64,000 bases of DNA, taken from positions 2,277,001 through 2,341,000 of the forward strand of contig NZ_CP150096.1 in the NCBI RefSeq assembly GCF_038396765.1. The letters are read 5' to 3'. The stretch is from Chitinophaga caseinilytica. GTDB taxonomy: Bacteria > Bacteroidota > Bacteroidia > Chitinophagales > Chitinophagaceae. The notes beneath the pieces were generated by a model that had not been told where the DNA came from, did not search any database, and saw nothing but the letters and a program-made list of their open reading frames with translations. How positions within the stretch are numbered: position 1 is the first letter of the stretch; each line of letters opens with the position of its first letter. The position numbers and the translations under genes are program-made. Of the stretch, positions 28,305 through 36,742 are shown piece after piece.

Positions 28305-30584
28305 CTACTTCGCCGGTTTTGCGCTCATGTGAAACACCAGCGTTCCGCCGTTCATGATGTCGTCGTGGGAGATGAAGCGGTTTAACACTTTACCGTTCAG
28401 CTCGGCCTTCCTTACGTACACGTTCTTCGCGCCCTGGTTAACGGTTTTGACGTTGAAAGTGCGGCCGTTTTCCAGTTTGATCTCCGCGGAAACAACGGTC
28501 GGGCTGCCCAATGCGTATTCCGTGGAACCGGGGCAAACCGGGTAGAAGCCCAGCGCGGTGAAGAGGTACCAGGCGCTCATCTGCCCGCAGTCGTCGTTGC
28601 CGCCAAGGCCGTCTGGCGTGGGTTTGTACATTTTTTCGATGATCATCCGCACGCGTTCCTGCGTTTTCCATGGCGCGTCCGTCCAGTTGTACAGATAGGC
28701 CGCGTGATGTGCGGGCTCGTTGCCGTGAACGTAGTTGCCGATAATGCCTTCGCGGGTAATGTCTTCCGTTTCGGCGAAAAACGCGTCGGGCAGGTGCATG
28801 GTGAACAGCGAGTCGAGGTGGCCGGTAAACTGTTTCTTCCCGCCCATCATATCGATCATTGTCGCAGGCGCATGGGGCACATACAGACTGTAGTTCCAGG
28901 CGTTCCCTTCGATATAGCCCTGCCCGTGAGTGCTCAGTACGTCGAAATCCTTGCGGAACGTGCCGTTGCTGAGGCGCGGGCGCATGAAGCCGGTGGTGCC
29001 GTCGAACACGTTGCGGTAATTTTCCGCGCGTTTGGAGAATTCCGTGTAAAGGTCGTTCCGGCCGAGTTTTTTCGCGACCTGCGCAATGCACCAGTCGTCG
29101 TACGCATATTCGAGGGTCTTGGAAACGGAAGAGCCGTTCTTATCCTCCGGCACATATCCCAGTTCCATATAATAACCGATGCCGTCGTAAGGTTTGTAGC
29201 GGGCGGTGGCGGCACAGGCTTCGAGGGCCTGCAGGGCGTCGTACCCTTTGATATTGCCTTTCATGATGGCATCTGCGATCACCGAAACGCTGTGATAACC
29301 GATCATGCACCAGTTTTCGTTGCCCTGGTGGCTCCAGACGGGCAACATTTTGTGCACGCTTTGGTTATAATGTTCCAGCATCGATTTCACCATGTCGGCA
29401 TTCCGGCCGGGTTGAAGGATGTTGAAAAGGGGGTGAAGGGCGCGATAGGTGTCCCACAGCGAGAAAGTACTGTAGTTCGTCCAGCCCTCCGCGCGATGGT
29501 TGTTCTGGTCGATCCCGCGGTAAGTGCCGTCTGCGTCGGCGTAAGTGGTTGGGCCGAGATACGTATGGTACAATGCCGTGTAAAAGTTGACGAGATCGTC
29601 TTCCTTCAGCATATCCGCCTTCACTTTGGAAAGCTCGCGGTTCCAGGCGTCGCGGCCCTGGCGGCGCACGGCGTCAAAGTCCCAGCCGGGATTCTCCGCG
29701 CGGAGGTTGTTCAGCGCGCCTTCCGTGCTCACGGGCGAAAGTGCCATTTTCACGGTCACGGCTTCGCCGGGTTGCGCGTCGAACCCGAACCAGGCACGGA
29801 TCTGGCGGCCGGCCATTTCGGGGAAGTTCTCCGTCTGGTTGAATTTGCGCCAGAACCCTTTGTAGACGTCGCTGGCCAGGTTCTGATGGCCGTAGCGGCG
29901 GATGGGTTTGGAAAAGGTCATGGCGAAGTAGAGCGTCCGCGTACGGGCCCAGCCGTTGGTTTGGCGGTAACCGGTCACGAGGGTGTCGTTTTCCACCCGT
30001 ACGAACGTCCACACATTCTTGTTTGTGTAGTTGTAGAGGTTGGCCATGAGGTCGAGCACGATATGCGGGTTATCGCCCGAGGCGAAGGTGTACCGGTGCA
30101 TGCCGGTGCGGTTGGTGGCGGTGAGCTCGGCGGTAATGCGGCTTTCGTCGAGCAGCACCTTGTAATAAGCCGGTTCAGCGGTTTCGTTTTGATGGGAGAA
30201 CCTCGACCGGTAACCGTTTTCCGGATGGTCGGCCGTTCCGGGATTGAGCTGTACGGGGCCGTTGGCGGGCATGATGAGGAAATCGCCCAGGTCGGAATGG
30301 CCGGTGCCGCTGAAGTGGGTGTGGGAAAACCCGGTGATGGTAGGGTCCTGGTACTGGTAGCCCGCACAGTAACGGTACACGTCCGGGTTGTATTTCCCGT
30401 TCATTTCGTACGGGATGGTGTCTGTGTCCGGGCTGAGCTGCACCATGCCGAAGGGGACGGTGGCGCCGGGGTAAGTGTGCCCCATTTTGGCGGTCCCGAT
30501 AATGGGCCTGACGTACCGGGCCGGGTCCTGCGCAAACAGGAGCGCAGGGGCCAGCAACGCCAGGCTGGTAATGAATAAACGCAT
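28305..30584 (-). CDS. GH92 alpha-mannosidase (copy 2)
   Basis: Second GH92 enzyme, 759 residues from the ATG at 30584 (signal peptide MRLFITSLALLAPALLFAQ); a longer frame to 30641 adds an untypical N-terminus and would cover the operator. Diagnostic motifs are SHTHFSGTGHSDLGD, EGNAWNYSLYVPHA (catalytic Glu region), HGNEPAHHAAYLYN and GGNDDCGQMSAWYLF. It faces copy 1 tail to tail, with operator candidate 4 located 36 bp upstream of its start. Probably trims the mannosides imported by the neighbouring SusC/SusD. Confidence 0.92.
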   Translation of the reverse strand: MRLFITSLALLAPALLFAQDPARYVRPIIGTAKMGHTYPGATVPFGMVQLSPDTDTIPYEMNGKYNPDVYRYCAGYQYQDPTITGFSHTHFSGTGHSDLGDFLIMPANGPVQLNPGTADHPENGYRSRFSHQNETAEPAYYKVLLDESRITAELTATNRTGMHRYTFASGDNPHIVLDLMANLYNYTNKNVWTFVRVENDTLVTGYRQTNGWARTRTLYFAMTFSKPIRRYGHQNLASDVYKGFWRKFNQTENFPEMAGRQIRAWFGFDAQPGEAVTVKMALSPVSTEGALNNLRAENPGWDFDAVRRQGRDAWNRELSKVKADMLKEDDLVNFYTALYHTYLGPTTYADADGTYRGIDQNNHRAEGWTNYSTFSLWDTYRALHPLFNILQPGRNADMVKSMLEHYNQSVHKMLPVWSHQGNENWCMIGYHSVSVIADAIMKGNIKGYDALQALEACAATARYKPYDGIGYYMELGYVPEDKNGSSVSKTLEYAYDDWCIAQVAKKLGRNDLYTEFSKRAENYRNVFDGTTGFMRPRLSNGTFRKDFDVLSTHGQGYIEGNAWNYSLYVPHAPATMIDMMGGKKQFTGHLDSLFTMHLPDAFFAETEDITREGIIGNYVHGNEPAHHAAYLYNWTDAPWKTQERVRMIIEKMYKPTPDGLGGNDDCGQMSAWYLFTALGFYPVCPGSTEYALGSPTVVSAEIKLENGRTFNVKTVNQGAKNVYVRKAELNGKVLNRFISHDDIMNGGTLVFHMSAKPAK

Positions 30585-30619
30585 GAGTAAGGAAGGATTG
30601 ATTATTGTAGCCAAAGATA

Positions 30620-30635
30620 ACAAAATCGTTTTTGC
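30620..30635. promoter_or_regulatory. Operator candidate 4 at GH92 copy 2
   Basis: ACAAAATCGTTTTTGC, one substitution away from site 3 and lacking exact symmetry at the centre. Located 36 bp upstream of the minus-strand GH92 start, the expected place for repression of that promoter. Confidence 0.55.
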
Positions 30636-30751
30636 ACCCATAATTCAGGCAGTTTGCGGATGTTTTGTTAGATTACCGGTTGAATTTTTTTTCGGACGAT
30701 ACACCCTGCGGGGATGCAAATTCCATCTATTAATGTAACACCACTGAGTCT

Positions 30752-31900
30752 ATGGCAGAAAATTTAGATCATATAAGGCAGTTGTACCTCCAGAAACTGG
30801 CAGGAGCTACCACCGAAAGTGAGGATGCCGAACTGGCCGCGGCATTGACCGATCCCCGGATCCGGAAAATGTGCGACGAGCTGGACGAACTCTATGAGTC
30901 GCCCGAAATGAAGGAACTGTTACGGGAGCGGCCCACCAATAAGCGGTGGGACGAGCTGGCGGCGCAGGCGATGGAAAGCGCCGGGCGCGCCGGGCGGACG
31001 ATCCGGATTTTCCGGTATGTGGCCGCGGCTTCCGTGGTGCTGATGATCGGGGCGGTCGTTTATACCCGGTACATCCATCATCCGCAGCCCGAAATCCGGG
31101 AAATGGCCCGCCTCTCGCCGGAATACGCTTCCGATGAGGTGACGATCAAAATGGCCGGCGGCGACCGGATCCCCCTTTCTCCCAATTCGTCGCGCCTGGT
31201 GTCGCGGGTGAAATTGCGGATGGAGGGAGACAAATCCATCAAATATGAAGACCCGACCGGGCAGGCCGACGGCTGGAACCAGCTGGAGGTGCCACAGCGG
31301 CTGGATTGCAGGCTGGTGCTGTCTGACGGCACTGAAGTGTGGCTGAATTCCCGGAGCTCGATCCGTTTTCCTTTCACCTTTACCGGCAACAGGCGGGAAG
31401 TGGAGGTTACGGGCGAGGCATATTTCAATGTATCCCCCGATGCGGGCAAGCCGTTCGTGGTGCTGACGCCGCAGGGTGAAGTGCAGGTGTTGGGAACGAG
31501 TTTCAATGTGAACACCTATGAGCCCGGTAAGGTGGTGACTTCGCTGGTGAGCGGAAGCGTTCGCGCGGAGGGGCACGGCGGTACGGCTGTTTTGAAGCCG
31601 GGGCAGGAAGCGGTGTGGACGGAGAATAAAGCCCTGGAAGTGGTGCGGTTCGAGCAGCGTGACAAGCTGTCGTGGATGCAGGGGGTATATTATTTCAAGG
31701 CGGCTGATTTCCGGGAGATCGCCAAGATGGTGGAGCGTTGGTATAAGCTGGAGCTGGTGGTGGATAAACCGGAGCTGGCGGCGCTGAAGTTCGATGTCAG
31801 GATGGATAAGAACAAATCGATCGATGAGTTCATGAACATTTTGAAGGTCATGAACGGGTTGGATTACCGGATCGAGGGGAAGGAGCTGCACATATTCTAA
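30752..31900 (+). CDS. FecR-family anti-sigma factor
   Basis: Inner-membrane anti-sigma factor, 382 residues. The cytoplasmic N-terminal part (residues 1-87) precedes one membrane segment (about 88-106, YVAAASVVLMIGAVVYT); the periplasmic FecR domain spans about 170-275 (LDCRLVLSDGTEVWLNS, GEAYFNV), and a DUF4974 domain forms the C-terminus (SIDEFMNILKVMNGLDY). It should hold the ECF sigma factor encoded downstream until the STN-type SusC at 33143 signals. Unusually, it precedes the sigma gene instead of following it. Confidence 0.92.
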   Translation: MAENLDHIRQLYLQKLAGATTESEDAELAAALTDPRIRKMCDELDELYESPEMKELLRERPTNKRWDELAAQAMESAGRAGRTIRIFRYVAAASVVLMIGAVVYTRYIHHPQPEIREMARLSPEYASDEVTIKMAGGDRIPLSPNSSRLVSRVKLRMEGDKSIKYEDPTGQADGWNQLEVPQRLDCRLVLSDGTEVWLNSRSSIRFPFTFTGNRREVEVTGEAYFNVSPDAGKPFVVLTPQGEVQVLGTSFNVNTYEPGKVVTSLVSGSVRAEGHGGTAVLKPGQEAVWTENKALEVVRFEQRDKLSWMQGVYYFKAADFREIAKMVERWYKLELVVDKPELAALKFDVRMDKNKSIDEFMNILKVMNGLDYRIEGKELHIF

Positions 31901-31942
31901 TGTATTTCACGCGAATCACGACCATATATTAATTTTTTCATT

Positions 31943-32146
31943 ATGGAAAATTCATATCTGACGAACCGATTGCAGTACATTTTCCTGACAGATAACCTGA
32001 GTTGGGACGATTTCGTTCATCGTGCGGGGGAGAATGGTTCGAACCTGCGGGAGGAGCTGCTGGATTTGCTGGAGGAGTCCAGCGAGTTATTGTCCAGGAT
32101 CGGCTACCACCTGGAGATCATCAAGAACAATGAGCATATTCTCTAA
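31943..32146 (+). CDS. 67-residue protein of unknown function
   Basis: Acidic, helical protein (MENSYLTNRLQYIF start) with a Leu/Glu-rich centre (LREELLDLLEESSELLSRI) that could form a short coiled coil or helical hairpin. No signal peptide, no family recognised. It starts 42 bp after fecR and shares its direction, so it is probably co-transcribed with it; a role in the sigma/anti-sigma circuit is a guess from position. Confidence 0.6.
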   Translation: MENSYLTNRLQYIFLTDNLSWDDFVHRAGENGSNLREELLDLLEESSELLSRIGYHLEIIKNNEHIL

Positions 32147-32178
32147 CCTGATTGTTAGTTATTCCCTGAGTTAACCAT

Positions 32179-32186
32179 TATATTTG
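32179..32186 (+). promoter_or_regulatory. -7 promoter box upstream of the ECF sigma gene
   Basis: TATATTTG matches TAnnTTTG exactly; a TTG at 32152-32154 is a candidate -33 element. It would give the sigma factor a promoter of its own, with a leader of about 210 bp that contains a short TTCACT/AGTGAA hairpin (near 32268-32285). Confidence 0.5.
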
Positions 32187-32401
32187 TTTTACGGGGGTGC
32201 ATGTTAGACATGACCGGTGTCCATTAACGCGAGATTAACATTTTCGCTTTTTATTGCATGCTGTTTTTTCACTAACTTCAGTGAAGAAATTTTCCGTATA
32301 AGCATATGATTGATACATCTGCGACGATTCCCGGAAAATAGACGTTCGGGGATACGGGTGGGTGGTTTTTAACAGATCAAAAACATTGACGCGTAATTTA
32401 T

Positions 32402-32944
32402 ATGCCGGAAGAATCGTTCTCATCACATCAGGATCATGAGTCTGGAGCAATGCTGGCATTGGTCCGTGATTTGTTCGCACAACATCGTAAGGCGTTGATT
32501 GTGGAGGCTACGCTTATTCTGAAGAATATCTGGGAGGCGGAAGATGTGGTGCAGGATACGTTCGAAGTGATTTTGAAAGGCGGCCACCTGAGCAAGGTGG
32601 AGCCGGACAAATACCATGCTTACCTGTACCGGGCGGTGCGCAACAATTGTTTGAGCACACAGCGGAAGGCGGTGGCGGATAAGCGGAAGAAAGACCGTTT
32701 CGAGGAAACGGAGCCCAGGTTCGAGCCCGGCGAGATGCTGGAGGCCTGGGATACGCGTCAGCGTTTACGCGACGCGGTGAAATCTTTACCGGAGCAAAGG
32801 CGGTTGGCGTTCGAGAAAACGTACCTGGAAGGGAAACCGCACCGGCAAGTGGCCATGGAAATGGAGCTGAAACTGGAAACTGTGAAAAGCCACATCAAGA
32901 TCGCGCTGAAGAACCTGCGCGATCGCCTCAAACACCTGCGATAA
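32402..32944 (+). CDS. ECF sigma-70 factor
   Basis: A 180-residue RNA polymerase sigma factor of the extracytoplasmic-function type. Region 2 is at about residues 25-95 (EAEDVVQDTFEVILK, YLYRAVRNNCLS) and region 4 at about 120-178 (SLPEQRRLAFEKTYLEGK, then a helix-turn-helix, LKLETVKSHIKIALKNLR). It lies between its putative anti-sigma factor FecR and an STN-bearing SusC, completing a trans-envelope signalling module that normally activates the downstream susC/susD genes. Confidence 0.93.
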   Translation: MPEESFSSHQDHESGAMLALVRDLFAQHRKALIVEATLILKNIWEAEDVVQDTFEVILKGGHLSKVEPDKYHAYLYRAVRNNCLSTQRKAVADKRKKDRFEETEPRFEPGEMLEAWDTRQRLRDAVKSLPEQRRLAFEKTYLEGKPHRQVAMEMELKLETVKSHIKIALKNLRDRLKHLR

Positions 32945-33002
32945 ATTGCCCTTATGGTTGGGCCTATCATCTACACAAACTTGTTAGCATGCTTGGACAA
33001 AA

Positions 33003-33036
33003 ACAAAAATCCTATTTTTGACAATAGGATTTTTGT
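33003..33036 (+). terminator. Perfect 14-bp hairpin after the sigma gene
   Basis: ACAAAAATCCTATT pairs without mismatch with AATAGGATTTTTGT around a 6-base loop, 59 bp after the sigma stop. It looks like a terminator, but the stem is AT-rich and could instead be an operator for the following susC, whose start lies about 107 bp downstream. Confidence 0.55.
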
Positions 33037-33142
33037 TCATTTTATGAGACAACCCCCGGTTTCCCACATGGCCCATCTCCATGTTAAGTACCCCGGAGTC
33101 TGCTGCCAGAACGAACGAAGTACAAACAACCAAAATTTGTAA

Positions 33143-36100
33143 ATGATTCGCATGGGCAAAATTGCAGCGATTCTGGTCCACACCTTATTAGTTACCATGT
33201 TCTTGAGCGTGGGCAGTCCGTCCCGCGCCCAGCAGGAAGCGCTTCCGCCGCCGCAAAACGTTCCTAAAGGACTGACGGTTAGCCTGTCGGGCACGTTTAC
33301 CGTTGCACAGATATTCGATTCTTTGCACCGGCAGACCAATGTGTACGTCAACCGCAATCACGAGATCATCGATTTCGACCGGAAGTTGACGGTCCATTTC
33401 CGCAATACGCCTATCCGAGAGGTGATGGAGAAGGTATTGGGGGATCTGCCGATCGATTGGATGATCACCGGGCTCGATATTGTGTTATTCCCCAGCTCCA
33501 CGCCGGTGCGCCTGAAGGAGGAAACGATCACGGTCACGGGATTGGTGATGGACAAAGACGGGGTTGTGTTGCCGGGCGTCACGATCATGGTGAAGGGGGA
33601 ACCGAAGGGCGGGGTAACCAACGGGGAAGGGCGGTTCCGGATCGAGAAGGTGTTGCCGAAATCCACCTTGGTGATCAATTCCATCGGGTTCCTGAGCCGG
33701 CAGTACCGGTTAGACGGGGAGCGGAAAGTGACGTTCATCCTGGAACCGGCCGTTTCACAGATCGAGCCTGTGGAGATAACGGCGAACACGGGGTACCAGG
33801 TGCTGAAGAAGAAGGAGACGCCGGGGGCTGTAGCGGTGATTGACAGCGTTTTTATTAACCGGTCTACAGGGTTGAGTATTCTTGATCGGTTGGAGGGTGG
33901 AGCTAGTGGTATTCTAATGTTTAGGACGGCAGCTTTATCGCAATTCGTACCAAAATTACCTCTGGCCGCAGACATGGGAATGTATATTCGCGGACTCAGT
34001 ACTATCAACTCAAATCGTGTAAATCCAAATCCGCTGTTCGTTTTGGATAATTTTCCATATGAAGGGAATATAAAGAATATCAATGCTAATGATATCGCCA
34101 GTATAACAATTTTGAAAGACGCAACTGCAGCAGGAGTTTGGGGGGCGCGAAGTGGTAATGGCGTAATTGTATTGACGACGAAGAAAGGCCAATACAAAGA
34201 GAAAATGAAGGTCGACTTCTCAACGAGCCTGACATTTGTAAAAAAGCCGAATTGGCGTTACGATCGTTCCAATCTGAATGCCACTGATTATATTGAAGTT
34301 GAAAGATACTTATATCAGCAAGGGTATTTTGCGTCCGACTTTGCAGATCAAACTAACTTTTATCCTATATCACCAGCTGTGGAGATTTTTGATCGTCGCG
34401 CTAAGGGGGAGTTAACCCAGGCCGAAGAAGAGCGTTTGTTAGATAGACTGAGGAAGAATGACTTGCGAGCTGATATTGCTAAATATTCTTACCGGAATGC
34501 CTTAAATCAACAGTACTCAATTAGCGTAAGAGGGGGGACTAAGGACTTCGCCTATTATGTTTCACTCGGGCACGATAGAAACCAGGCGAATATGGTAAGA
34601 AACCGAAACGAGCGAACAACGATAGTTTCTTCTAACCAATTCAAGCCGATTAAAAACTTGGAGGTTACTGCAATGCTTAATTACAGCCAGCAGAAAATTG
34701 AAATGGGGAATGAAATTAAGGCAAATAACATTTACATGATGGGAGGAAAGTACAGATTCCTATACCCATATGCATCACTATATGATGAAACAGGAGCAGC
34801 TGCAAGTTATGCGAGAGATATAAGGAAGAGTTTTGCCGACAGTATGCAATCTTTAGGATTCCTGGATTGGAGCTTCAGGCCGGCCGAGGAGATATATAAT
34901 ACTCATAACAATTTCTCACTACAGAATTTGTTGCTGCGAGCTTCTGTTAAGTATAGCTTCCTCAAGTGTTTTAATATTGACCTAAGTTATCAGAATGAAC
35001 GGCAGATGGTTTTCTCCCAAAAATATTCGGATGGAAATTCAGCTTACTCCAGAAATCTGGTTAATACATTCTCCGTTTACAACTCAAACACAAGAACGAT
35101 AACCCAAGGGCTGCCTGAAGGGGGTATTATGGCGATTAGCGACTATGATTGGCAGGCAAATAGTCTGAGAGGAAGCGTAGGTTTTCAAAGACAATTGAAT
35201 TCACATATTATTAATGCAACAGTTGGGGGCGAAATTAGGGAATTGTCTGCTTCAGGATTCGATAGGGTGAATGTCGGCTACGAAAACATTAAAGGGATCC
35301 CAGTAACTAACCTGAATCCAAATATTAGTCTTCCACTAACGCCCACAGGAACGGCAACAATCAACGATAAAATTAGTCTCAGTGGGGAAAATGAAGGGTT
35401 ATTAAACAGGTATTTATCTTATTATGCGATAGTTAATTATAATTTGTTAAGGAAATACGATTTCACAATCCTAGGAAGGAAAGATGGAACTAATTTGTTC
35501 GGTGCGCGGACAAATAATCGGATTCAACCTTTTTGGTCGTCTGGTGGTGGTTGGCATATTGATAAAGAGGCGTTTTTTAGGTCTAAGTTGATAAACCAGT
35601 TAAGATTGCGAGCTTCTGTAGGTGAGAATGGAAATATCTACAATGGAAGTGCATATGTAACAGCAAACCGGGGTACGGATCAGCTAACAGGGTTACCTAA
35701 TAGTATTATTGCGAATCCAGCCAACGAAGACTTGAGTTGGGAGAAGGTGAAAATACGCAACCTTGGAGTAGACTTTGCAATATTGAAGCATCGCATTTCG
35801 GGTTCATTAGATGTGTATTCAAAGAAATCTTCTGATCTGGTTGAACAAATTAATCTGGCTCCTCAAACGGGATATACATCTGCATTGGTTAATTCTGCCG
35901 CAATGAAAGTGAAAGGATTGGAAGTGACTTTGAATGGAAATTTAAAGATAAGGAGATTGGATTGGTTTACGAAGTTGTACATCACTTACATGAAAGATGA
36001 ATTGGTGAAGTATGATAAGGCACCGGTTAGACAAACCATGTTTTTGAATGATCCTGGCTTCGAAACAATTTTGGTGAAGGAGCATTCATTGAAAGGAATA

Positions 36101-36739
36101 TTTAGCTATAGGTGGGCGGGCTTAGATCCTAAGACGGGCGATCCTCAAGGGTACTTAAATGGTGAGGTAAGTAAGGATTATACTAGGATATTGAACAACA
36201 TTAATCCAGATAGCTTGAATTATCATGGTTCCGCGGCACCACAATTGTTCGGTATTTGGAGGAACGACTTTACCTTCCATAATTTTACATTTTCCTTCAG
36301 CTTAAACTATAAGTTTAAGTATTTCTTTCGTCGGCCTACAACCGAAATCAACTATGCTGACATAATTGGTAAGCTTCCCAATGAGGACTATGGCAAGAGA
36401 TGGCAGGTTCCTGGAGATGAATTACGTACTAATGTGCCAAGCATTGTTTATCCTGCTAACATTTCGCGTTCACAATTCTATCAGAGATCAGCGGTATTGG
36501 TGGAGCGGGGAGATCATATACGACTACAGGATATACGCGTTTCTTATCTTTCCCCAATGAAAGAAAATGGTTTTATTAAGAATTTTGAATTTTTTGCCTA
36601 TTTAAACAATCTGGGAATATTGTGGCGGGCAAACAAATATGGGTTGGATCCGGATGTTGCGCATTTAAGCACATTTACGAATTTTAATCATATACCTAGC
36701 CCGTTTTCTGCATCTATTGGTTTAATTATGAAACTATAA
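33143..36739 (+). CDS. STN-domain SusC-type TonB-dependent receptor (mosaic gene)
   Basis: Outer-membrane receptor of 1198 residues. A signal peptide (ends near SRAQ) is followed by an STN/secretin domain (about residues 45-115; LTVHFRNTPIREVMEKVL), the part that contacts FecR, then a regulatory-like domain (VTGLVMDKDGVVLPGVTIM), plug (MYIRGLSTINSNRVNPNPLF, about 275) and barrel. It is the sensor-transporter of the sigma/FecR module. The first 700 bp have the GC-rich composition of the neighbours, but from about 33,850 (residue 235) base use becomes AT-rich with codons such as AAT, TTA and ATA, continuing into the next gene. The cargo is not evident. Confidence 0.92.
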   Translation: MIRMGKIAAILVHTLLVTMFLSVGSPSRAQQEALPPPQNVPKGLTVSLSGTFTVAQIFDSLHRQTNVYVNRNHEIIDFDRKLTVHFRNTPIREVMEKVLGDLPIDWMITGLDIVLFPSSTPVRLKEETITVTGLVMDKDGVVLPGVTIMVKGEPKGGVTNGEGRFRIEKVLPKSTLVINSIGFLSRQYRLDGERKVTFILEPAVSQIEPVEITANTGYQVLKKKETPGAVAVIDSVFINRSTGLSILDRLEGGASGILMFRTAALSQFVPKLPLAADMGMYIRGLSTINSNRVNPNPLFVLDNFPYEGNIKNINANDIASITILKDATAAGVWGARSGNGVIVLTTKKGQYKEKMKVDFSTSLTFVKKPNWRYDRSNLNATDYIEVERYLYQQGYFASDFADQTNFYPISPAVEIFDRRAKGELTQAEEERLLDRLRKNDLRADIAKYSYRNALNQQYSISVRGGTKDFAYYVSLGHDRNQANMVRNRNERTTIVSSNQFKPIKNLEVTAMLNYSQQKIEMGNEIKANNIYMMGGKYRFLYPYASLYDETGAAASYARDIRKSFADSMQSLGFLDWSFRPAEEIYNTHNNFSLQNLLLRASVKYSFLKCFNIDLSYQNERQMVFSQKYSDGNSAYSRNLVNTFSVYNSNTRTITQGLPEGGIMAISDYDWQANSLRGSVGFQRQLNSHIINATVGGEIRELSASGFDRVNVGYENIKGIPVTNLNPNISLPLTPTGTATINDKISLSGENEGLLNRYLSYYAIVNYNLLRKYDFTILGRKDGTNLFGARTNNRIQPFWSSGGGWHIDKEAFFRSKLINQLRLRASVGENGNIYNGSAYVTANRGTDQLTGLPNSIIANPANEDLSWEKVKIRNLGVDFAILKHRISGSLDVYSKKSSDLVEQINLAPQTGYTSALVNSAAMKVKGLEVTLNGNLKIRRLDWFTKLYITYMKDELVKYDKAPVRQTMFLNDPGFETILVKEHSLKGIFSYRWAGLDPKTGDPQGYLNGEVSKDYTRILNNINPDSLNYHGSAAPQLFGIWRNDFTFHNFTFSFSLNYKFKYFFRRPTTEINYADIIGKLPNEDYGKRWQVPGDELRTNVPSIVYPANISRSQFYQRSAVLVERGDHIRLQDIRVSYLSPMKENGFIKNFEFFAYLNNLGILWRANKYGLDPDVAHLSTFTNFNHIPSPFSASIGLIMKL

Positions 36740-36742
36740 GCT

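Noticed and set aside
28704..30578. Long plus-strand open frame opposite GH92 copy 2, and similar long frames at 25955-27790 and 61230-62966
   Set aside because: All are antisense to strongly supported genes and arise from high GC content at third codon positions.
32954..33142. 62-codon frame between the sigma factor and susC
   Set aside because: It overlaps the perfect hairpin at 33003-33036 and has no recognisable features.
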